Below, one piece after another: positions 53,251-61,628 of a DNA stretch of 64,000 nucleotides (its first letter is position 1; each line of letters begins with the position of its first letter). The translations under genes were made by a program, and so were the position numbers. The notes under the pieces are model-generated. The model was not told the origin of the DNA. It worked only from the letters and a program-made list of their open reading frames with translations, and ran no database searches. The stretch comes from Streptomyces sp. Go-475 (GTDB lineage: Bacteria > Actinomycetota > Actinomycetes > Streptomycetales > Streptomycetaceae), in contig NZ_CP026121.1 of the NCBI RefSeq assembly GCF_003330845.1, positions 4,817,501-4,881,500 on the forward strand, given 5' to 3'.

Positions 53251-54225
53251 GTGAGCACCCCCGACCTTCCCCTCGCCCCGTCCGGAGGCTGCGGCGACGG
53301 CTGCGCCTGCGGCGCGGACGACGAGGCGTACCTCGAGTGCGGCCTGGACCCCGCGCTCGCCCAGCTCCTGGCCGACGCCGGCCTCGACCCCGTCGAGGTC
53401 GAGGACATCGCCAACGTGGCCGTCCAGGAGGACCTGGCCCACGGCGTGGACGTCACGACCGTCGCCACGATCCCCGAGGACGCGGTCGCCACCGCCGACT
53501 TCACCGCCCGCGAGGCGGGCGTCGTGGCCGGCCTGCGCATCGCCGAGGCCGTCCTCTCGGTGGTCTGCGAGGAGGAACTGGCGATCGAGCGCCACGCCGA
53601 GGACGGCGACCGCGTCGAGGCGGGCCAGAAGCTCCTGTCGGTCACCACCCGCACCCGCGACCTGCTCACGGCCGAGCGCAGCGCGCTGAACATCCTGTGC
53701 CGCCTGTCGGGCATCGCGACGGCCACGCGCGCGTGGGCGGACGCCCTGGACGGCACGAAGGCCAGGGTCCGCGACACCCGCAAGACCACCCCCGGCCTGC
53801 GCAGCCTGGAGAAGTACGCGGTCCGCTGCGGCGGCGGCGTCAACCACCGCATGTCCCTCTCGGACGCGGCCCTCGTCAAGGACAACCACGTGGTCGCCGC
53901 GGGCGGCGTCGCCCAGGCGTTCCAGGCGGTCCGCGAACGCTTCCCGGACGTCCCCATCGAGGTCGAGGTCGACACCCTGCACCAGCTCCGCGAGGTCCTG
54001 GAAGCGGGCGCCGACCTGATCCTGCTGGACAACTTCACGCCGGGCGAGTGCGCCGAGGCCGTCGCGATCGTCGAGGGCCGCGCCGCCCTGGAGGCCTCCG
54101 GCCGCCTCACCCTCGACAACGCCAAGGCCTACGCCGACACGGGCGTCGACTACCTGGCCGTCGGGGCCCTCACCCACTCCTCGCCGATCCTGGACATCGG
54201 CCTGGACCTGCGGCCGGCGGAGTAG
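53251..54225 (+). CDS. nadC: Nicotinate-nucleotide pyrophosphorylase (carboxylating)
   Basis: A 324-residue quinolinate phosphoribosyltransferase: LAHGVDVTTVATIPEDAVAT, LLSVTTRTRDLLTAERSALN, the substrate site RDTRKTTPGLRSLEKYAVRC, NHRMSLSDAALVKDNHV, and EVEVDTLHQLREVLEAGADL. An N-terminal extension of about 35 residues has the cluster GGCGDGCACGADDE, unusual for the family. It converts quinolinate and PRPP to NaMN. The GTG at 53251 is 11 nt after AGGAG; the alternative GTG at 53242 overlaps nadB but leaves only 2 nt. Confidence 0.95.
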   Translation: MSTPDLPLAPSGGCGDGCACGADDEAYLECGLDPALAQLLADAGLDPVEVEDIANVAVQEDLAHGVDVTTVATIPEDAVATADFTAREAGVVAGLRIAEAVLSVVCEEELAIERHAEDGDRVEAGQKLLSVTTRTRDLLTAERSALNILCRLSGIATATRAWADALDGTKARVRDTRKTTPGLRSLEKYAVRCGGGVNHRMSLSDAALVKDNHVVAAGGVAQAFQAVRERFPDVPIEVEVDTLHQLREVLEAGADLILLDNFTPGECAEAVAIVEGRAALEASGRLTLDNAKAYADTGVDYLAVGALTHSSPILDIGLDLRPAE

Positions 54226-54241
54226 GGGGCGGGTACGGGCC

Positions 54242-55039
54242 ATGCTGCTGACGATCGACGTAGGAAACACCCACACCGTCCTCGGCCTGTTCGACGGCGA
54301 GGACATCGTCGAACACTGGCGCATCTCCACGGACGCGCGCCGCACCGCCGACGAGCTGGCGGTCCTCCTCCAGGGCCTGATGGGCATGCACCCGCTCCTC
54401 GGCGACGAACTGGGCGACGGCATCGACGGCATCGCCATCTGCGCCACCGTCCCCTCGGTCCTGCACGAACTGCGCGAGGTGACGCGCCGCTACTACGGCG
54501 ACGTCCCCGCGGTCCTCGTCGAACCGGGCGTCAAGACGGGCGTCCCGATCCTCATGGACAACCCCAAGGAGGTCGGCGCGGACCGCATCATCAACGCGGT
54601 GGCGGCGGTCGAGCTCTACGGCGGCCCCGCGATCGTCGTCGACTTCGGCACGGCGACGACGTTCGACGCGGTCAGCGCGCGCGGCGAGTACGTCGGCGGC
54701 GTCATCGCGCCCGGCATCGAGATCTCCGTCGAGGCCCTCGGCGTCCGCGGCGCCCAGCTCCGCAAGATCGAGGTGGCCCGGCCGCGCAGCGTCATCGGCA
54801 AGAACACGGTCGAGGCGATGCAGTCCGGCATCATCTACGGCTTCGCCGGCCAGGTCGACGGCGTCGTCAACCGCGTGGCCCGCGAACTGGCCGAGGACCC
54901 CGACGACGTCACCGTCATCGCGACGGGCGGCCTGGCTCCGATGGTCCTGGGCGAGTCGTCGGTCATCGACGAGCACGAGCCATGGCTGACGCTGATCGGC
55001 CTGCGGCTGGTGTACGAGCGGAACGTGTCGCGCATGTGA
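54242..55039 (+). CDS. coaX: Type III pantothenate kinase
   Basis: A 265-residue protein of the ASKHA fold: LLTIDVGNTHTVLGLFDGED at the N-terminus, GADRIINAVAAVELYGGPAI, the key IVVDFGTATTFDAVSARGEY near residue 130, and GFAGQVDGVVNRVARELAED. It phosphorylates pantothenate, two steps after PanC, so the operon couples pantothenate production to CoA synthesis. The gap from nadC is 16 bp. Confidence 0.95.
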   Translation: MLLTIDVGNTHTVLGLFDGEDIVEHWRISTDARRTADELAVLLQGLMGMHPLLGDELGDGIDGIAICATVPSVLHELREVTRRYYGDVPAVLVEPGVKTGVPILMDNPKEVGADRIINAVAAVELYGGPAIVVDFGTATTFDAVSARGEYVGGVIAPGIEISVEALGVRGAQLRKIEVARPRSVIGKNTVEAMQSGIIYGFAGQVDGVVNRVARELAEDPDDVTVIATGGLAPMVLGESSVIDEHEPWLTLIGLRLVYERNVSRM

Positions 55040-55141
55040 GCGGTGCGGGGTGTGGCACCGGCGGCCGCCCACCCGAGTGGTCCCCCACGCCACACCCGCC
55101 CCCTATGTCGAAATTGTCTGATTAGCGCGTATCGTCGCCGC

Positions 55142-55804
55142 ATGCCCACGCCATACGGATCCCGCGGCGGCATGGCGTTCGGCGTGGAGGAGCTGCGTGT
55201 GCTCCGCCGCGCTCTCGCCCTCGCCCTCCACCCCACCTCCGCCTCGTCCGACGACGTCCAGGACTGCCTCCGCCTCGCAGAGTCGCTCGACGAGGCGATG
55301 CGGGAGGGAGCCCGGCTGCGTGCCTTCCTCGTGGCCGACCTCGGCCGGTACCGCGCCGCCCTCCCCGGCACCGTCGCCGGCTACCTCGCGCTCCTGGACG
55401 AGGCCCTGGGTGCCGGATACCGCCCTGATGCCGACGACCTCGCCGCCCTGCGCGCCCTGCGCGGCAACCCCGCCGCGGCGGCCCTCCTGGACCGCTGCGC
55501 GGCCGCCCGCCTCGCCGGCCCCGTGGCCGCCCCCACCGTCCCCGCCTCCCGCACCCGCCTCCACGCCCTCCCCGGAGGCCGCTCGGGAGTCCGGAGCCCC
55601 GCCATGGACACCCCCGAGAAGCAGCCCGAGAAGAAGCCCGAACGCAAGCCGGCGGCCCCGAAGCCCAGCCCCAAGCCCGCCCCGGCCCCCGCCCCGGGCA
55701 CACCGAAGCCCAGCCGCCCGATTCCCACCCCGGGCGAGGTCTTCCCGCGCCGCAAGCCCGCCCCGCCGCCCCCGGCGAACCCCCAGCAGCTCGCCGCGGG
55801 CTGA
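55142..55804 (+). CDS. Hypothetical protein with Lys/Pro-rich tail
   Basis: A 220-residue protein. The first 140 residues are helical and Leu/Ala/Arg-rich (FGVEELRVLRRALALALHPT, DDVQDCLRLAESLDEAMREG, VAGYLALLDEALGAGYRPDA). The tail from about 155 is Lys/Pro/Ala-rich (EKQPEKKPERKPAAPKPSPK), likely disordered and perhaps nucleic-acid-binding. TATCGT lies 6 nt before the ATG, so a leaderless transcript is likely. I do not recognise the family. The next small gene starts 18 bp downstream. Confidence 0.7.
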   Translation: MPTPYGSRGGMAFGVEELRVLRRALALALHPTSASSDDVQDCLRLAESLDEAMREGARLRAFLVADLGRYRAALPGTVAGYLALLDEALGAGYRPDADDLAALRALRGNPAAAALLDRCAAARLAGPVAAPTVPASRTRLHALPGGRSGVRSPAMDTPEKQPEKKPERKPAAPKPSPKPAPAPAPGTPKPSRPIPTPGEVFPRRKPAPPPPANPQQLAAG

Positions 55805-55822
55805 CGTGGCTACCCTGGTTCC

Positions 55823-56011
55823 ATGGACTACGTCTCCGCGCTCCTGCCCCCGGTCGTCATGGCCGTCTTCTTCATCGGCGTGATCCGGGTGATCGTGAAG
55901 ACACAGGGCGGCGCCAACAAGGCCAAGGAGGACGCGGCCGTCGACGCCGCCCTCGCCCGCGCGGAGGGTGCCCCCGGGTCCGCCGCGACCAGCCCCAAGG
56001 CAGACGCCTGA
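55823..56011 (+). CDS. Small single-pass membrane protein
   Basis: A 62-residue protein: MDYVSALLPPVVMAVFFIGV begins a membrane segment to about residue 25, followed by a charged cytoplasmic tail KTQGGANKAKEDAAVDAALA. TACCCT lies 6 nt before the ATG, suggesting its own leaderless transcript. Small proteins of this form are common hypotheticals in streptomycetes; the function is unknown. Confidence 0.65.
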   Translation: MDYVSALLPPVVMAVFFIGVIRVIVKTQGGANKAKEDAAVDAALARAEGAPGSAATSPKADA

Positions 56012-56157
56012 CCCCACCCCGCCGACGGCGTACGACTCCGCGAGGCCGCCCTGCCGCAGCCCGCGCTTTCGAGTCGTACGCCCTTTTTGTTCCCGTTCGC
56101 CGGTGAAGCGCACGTCCGCCACGCCATTACCGAGATCTCCCACTATTGTTCTGAGCT

Positions 56158-56715
56158 GTGCCTCGCCCATTGGGAGAACTCGAAGACGCGGTCATGTCGC
56201 GGGTCTGGAAGTGGAACCGCCCCGTGACCGTTCGAGAAGTCCTGGAAGATCTTCAGAAGGAGCGGTCCATCGCCTACACCACGGTGATGACCGTTTTGGA
56301 CAATCTCCATCAGAAGGGCTGGGTGCGCCGCGAGGCCGAAGGCCGCGCCTATCGATATGAGGCGGTCTCCACACGCGCCGCCTACGCCGCCGCCCTGATG
56401 AACGACGCCTGGTCGCAGAGCGACAACCCCGCCGCCGCTCTCGTCGCCTTCTTCGGCATGATGAGCGAGGAACAGCGCCAGGCTCTCAGCGATGCCGTAC
56501 GCATCGTCCAGGGCCCGGAAACCCAAGAACCGACCGAACCGTCGGAATCCGCTCGCCCGCCGGAACAGCCGGAACGCGCGGAACCCGCGGAACGCGCCGA
56601 ACCCGCGGAAGGCATGGAAGGCCGCACGCCCGCAGCAGAAGGCCACACACCCGCAGAAGCCGGGGAAGGCTCCCCGCAGAACCCCGCCTCCGCTCAGGAC
56701 CGCGACGGGCGATAG
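56158..56715 (+). CDS. BlaI/MecI-family transcriptional regulator with long acidic tail
   Basis: A 185-residue protein with GTG start. The winged-helix BlaI domain covers residues 1-125: PRPLGELEDAVMSRVWKWNR, IAYTTVMTVLDNLHQKGWVR, GRAYRYEAVSTRAAYAAALM. A Pro/Glu/Ala-rich tail of about 55 residues follows, unlike the usual 125-residue repressors. TATTGT lies 8 nt before the GTG. No BlaR/MecR-type protease or beta-lactamase gene is adjacent, so the signal is unknown. It is followed 9 bp later by the acetyltransferase gene. Confidence 0.87.
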   Translation: MPRPLGELEDAVMSRVWKWNRPVTVREVLEDLQKERSIAYTTVMTVLDNLHQKGWVRREAEGRAYRYEAVSTRAAYAAALMNDAWSQSDNPAAALVAFFGMMSEEQRQALSDAVRIVQGPETQEPTEPSESARPPEQPERAEPAERAEPAEGMEGRTPAAEGHTPAEAGEGSPQNPASAQDRDGR

Positions 56716-56724
56716 CGTCCGCTC

Positions 56725-57258
56725 ATGCCCGCGAAGAGCCCCGAAGCCACCGCAAAAGCCATCACCGTCCGCCGGGCCCGCACCAGCGATGTCCCGGCCG
56801 TGCGCCGCCTCCTCGACGCCTACGTCCGCGGCGGCATCCTGCTCGACAAAGCGACGGTGACGCTTTACGAGGACATCCAGGAGTTCTGGGTCGCGGAACG
56901 CGACGACAACGCCGAGGTCGTCGGCTGCGGCGCCCTGCACGTGATGTGGGAAGACCTCGCGGAAGTCCGCACTCTCGCGGTGAAGCCCGGCCTGAAGGGC
57001 GCGGGCGTCGGACACCGGTTGCTGGAGAAGTTGCTGCACACCGCCCGCTGGCTCGGCGTTCGACGCGTTTTCTGCCTGACCTTCGAAGTCGACTTCTTCA
57101 GCAAGCACGGCTTCGTGGAGATCGGCGAGACCCCCGTCGACACGGATGTCTACGCGGAGCTGCTGCGTTCCTATGACGAGGGCGTCGCGGAGTTCCTCGG
57201 TCTCGAACGAGTGAAACCGAACACCTTGGGCAACAGCCGGATGCTTCTGCATCTGTGA
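56725..57258 (+). CDS. Amino-acid N-acetyltransferase (short ArgA-like GNAT)
   Basis: A 177-residue GNAT protein: ITVRRARTSDVPAVRRLLDA, WVAERDDNAEVVGCGALHVM, LAEVRTLAVKPGLKGAGVGH with the acetyl-CoA loop (R/Q)GxGxG/A form KGAGVGHRLLEKLL, and FCLTFEVDFFSKHGFVEIGE. This matches the stand-alone N-acetylglutamate synthases of actinobacteria (Mycobacterium ArgA type), which start arginine synthesis from glutamate and acetyl-CoA. TAGCGT lies 6 nt before the ATG, indicating leaderless expression independent of the BlaI gene. No arg genes are adjacent. Confidence 0.85.
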   Translation: MPAKSPEATAKAITVRRARTSDVPAVRRLLDAYVRGGILLDKATVTLYEDIQEFWVAERDDNAEVVGCGALHVMWEDLAEVRTLAVKPGLKGAGVGHRLLEKLLHTARWLGVRRVFCLTFEVDFFSKHGFVEIGETPVDTDVYAELLRSYDEGVAEFLGLERVKPNTLGNSRMLLHL

Positions 57259-57488
57259 TCGCCGGGACGGACACAACAGGACGGACACAAGACGACCACA
57301 AGCCCCGCCTGAAGGCGGTCGCAAGTCAGTCGCAAGAGTGTCCGCCCGGTTCGTCAAGACATATTCCGCGGCACCGCCCCTGCCCCGGTGCCCTATGTCC
57401 GAAACGCGCACGTTTCCGGGCGGAGGGAGGGCTACCGGTCTCTGCCGGGGGTTTGTGTTTTTCCGGCAAAAGCGGTTTGCTTTCCGAG

Positions 57489-57510
57489 GTACTGCAGTAC
57501 TGCATATAAC
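57489..57510 (+). promoter_or_regulatory. lsr2 promoter with palindrome
   Basis: The 318-bp gap before lsr2 has locally lower GC near 57450-57515. GTACTGCAGTAC (57489-57500) is a perfect 12-bp palindrome directly followed by a -10 TATAAC (57505-57510), so it occupies the promoter spacer. The rest of the gap shows only a short direct repeat (GGACGGACACAA near 57264 and 57281). Confidence 0.55.
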
Positions 57511-57576
57511 AGGGGACGGCGATACGGCGGACGCCGGCACACCCCGGCCCTGAAGATATCGATGAAAGGAAATCCG

Positions 57577-57912
57577 GTGGCACAGAAGGTTCAGGTCCTT
57601 CTTGTCGACGACCTCGACGGTGGCGAGGCGGACGAGACCGTGACGTTCGCGCTGGACGGCAAGACGTACGAGATCGATCTCACCACTGCCAATGCGGACA
57701 AGCTCCGCGGCCTTCTCGAGCCTTACGTGAAGGGCGGTCGTCGTACCGGAGGCCGTGCTTCGGGCGGGCGCGGAAAGGCGCGCGCGGCTTCGAGCGGCAG
57801 CCAGGACACCGCGGCCATCCGCGCCTGGGCGAAGGAGAACGGCTACGAGGTCAACGACCGCGGCCGTGTTCCCGCGACCATCCGCGAGGCCTACGAGAAG
57901 GCCAACGGCTGA
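57577..57912 (+). CDS. lsr2: Lsr2 nucleoid-associated protein
   Basis: A 111-residue protein. The N-terminal dimerisation domain is QKVQVLLVDDLDGGEADETV and TFALDGKTYEIDLTTANADK; a basic Gly/Arg linker follows, and the C-terminal DNA-binding part has the RGR hook in VNDRGRVPATIREAYEKANG. Lsr2 binds the minor groove of AT-rich DNA and silences horizontally acquired genes, including secondary metabolism clusters. The start is a GTG 5 nt after GAAAGGAA. It lies upstream of clpC as in mycobacteria. Confidence 0.97.
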   Translation: MAQKVQVLLVDDLDGGEADETVTFALDGKTYEIDLTTANADKLRGLLEPYVKGGRRTGGRASGGRGKARAASSGSQDTAAIRAWAKENGYEVNDRGRVPATIREAYEKANG

Positions 57913-57921
57913 ACAGCGGCA

Positions 57922-58587
57922 CTACCGACCCTGCGCACGCAAGGCCGGTGGCTGGGCGCACGCGCGCCGCAGCCGGATCCGGTGGCACCACGTGGCCACC
58001 GTGTCCACCAGCCGTACGAGATCCGGGGCGTCCCCAGCGCCCCCCAAGGCCGACAGCGTCGGCAGCGAGGCCTCGACCTCGCACCCCGGCTCGGGGGGCC
58101 GCAGCCACACAGCGGCCCCCTGGGAACCGAGTCGGCCACTTCCGGGACGCTCGGTCGTCAGGCCGCTCCCAGGACGCTCGCCCGCCCCGGTCGGCAGTGG
58201 CGCGTCCATGAAGCCCTGCGGGCCGATCGCCCCCAGGTCGAGCGCGAGGTCTCCCCACTCCAGCCACTCCAGCAGCCCGGGCAGCTCCTCGGCGCTGCCC
58301 GCGGCCACCAGCAGCAGCATCCGGTCGCCTCGCACGGCCACCGGAGAAGCCCGTCCCAGCCGCCGCAGCGCGGCGTGGCCCGCCTCGGCCGGCACGTCGA
58401 GGACGTCGAAGCGCACCCCCACCGCCAGCCGCAGCGGATCGCCGGGCACCGTCGGCCAGCCCAGCTCGTTCTCGTACCACCGCCGCAGCCGCCCGCTCGC
58501 GGCGGGACGCACCGGGCCGGGTGGCCGGCGGGGGAGCGGGACGGCCCGGGACGCGGACGGGAGCACGGGGGGAGGGGCGCCGAACAT
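57922..58587 (-). CDS. Conserved actinobacterial hypothetical protein (SCO3374-like)
   Basis: About 221 residues. After a Pro/Arg-rich N-terminus it has RLRRWYENELGWPTVPGDPL, LAVGVRFDVLDVPAEAGHAA, VRGDRMLLLVAAGSAEELPG and LEWGDLALDLGAIGPQGFMD, a pattern resembling the N-terminal part of bifunctional primase/polymerase-like proteins that I recall as the SCO3374 family. No catalytic motif stands out. The C-terminus ends 9 bp after lsr2 on the opposite strand. The start is uncertain; Met at 58587 is used, while the frame is open to 58791. Confidence 0.7.
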   Translation of the reverse strand: MFGAPPPVLPSASRAVPLPRRPPGPVRPAASGRLRRWYENELGWPTVPGDPLRLAVGVRFDVLDVPAEAGHAALRRLGRASPVAVRGDRMLLLVAAGSAEELPGLLEWLEWGDLALDLGAIGPQGFMDAPLPTGAGERPGSGLTTERPGSGRLGSQGAAVWLRPPEPGCEVEASLPTLSALGGAGDAPDLVRLVDTVATWCHRIRLRRACAQPPALRAQGR

Positions 58588-58810
58588 GCCAAGCGCAACC
58601 GCCGGAAGGACGTGCGGGTTACGCTGACGGAACGCTGCGTAGTGGAATGAGTGCACAGAGTGGCGAAAGGGGGGCGCGAGAGGGGTGCGCGGAGGCGCAA
58701 GGTTGTTCGCCCGTAGCGGAGGGAACGGGGGCGCTCGGCATGGACTTCCGGTCCGTGCGGGTAAGACATCCCTAGTGGGAGGGGGCGACACGCAGGAAAG
58801 GACGTCTCAC

Positions 58811-58828
58811 GTTCGCCATCGGCGTACT
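58811..58828. promoter_or_regulatory. ClgR-type operator in the clpC upstream region
   Basis: The 441-bp gap 58588-59028 holds the clpC regulatory region. GTTCGCCATCGGCGTACT (58811-58828) has the dyad CGCC-ATC-GGCG. On the minus strand it fits the ClgR consensus WNNWCGCYNANRGCGWWS as I remember it at every position. ClgR activates clp genes in actinobacteria. Farther down, -10 candidate TAAGCT lies at 58962-58967 and an imperfect GTCCC/GGGAC hairpin just before it. Confidence 0.6.
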
Positions 58829-59028
58829 GGCGAGTGGGGTATCTGCCTGGCCTGCGGGAACATCGTCTCGCACCATCGGGTTGGAGCAGATGTCGGCGTT
58901 CGGGGTCAGGAGGCCAAGGACGGTGTCGGCAGTTGGAATGAGCGGTCCCCGCTTGCGGGACTAAGCTGCGGAAGGACAGGGAGGGGAAGTTCCCCCCACT
59001 GCCTGACCGCTCTGAGGAGCGATTAACG

Positions 59029-61554
<2,526 letters not shown>

Positions 61555-61580
61555 GCGTCACGGCCGAGCGAGCCGAGTGA

Positions 61581-61614
61581 GAGGGGCCGGTGCCTTCCGG
61601 GGCACCGGCCCCTC
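61581..61614. terminator. Strong bidirectional hairpin terminator
   Basis: GAGGGGCCGGTGCC (61581-61594) pairs perfectly with GGCACCGGCCCCTC (61601-61614) around TTCCGG, followed by TTCC. It separates clpC from the convergent NACHT gene. Confidence 0.8.
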
Positions 61615-61628
61615 TTCCGTGCCCGGGG

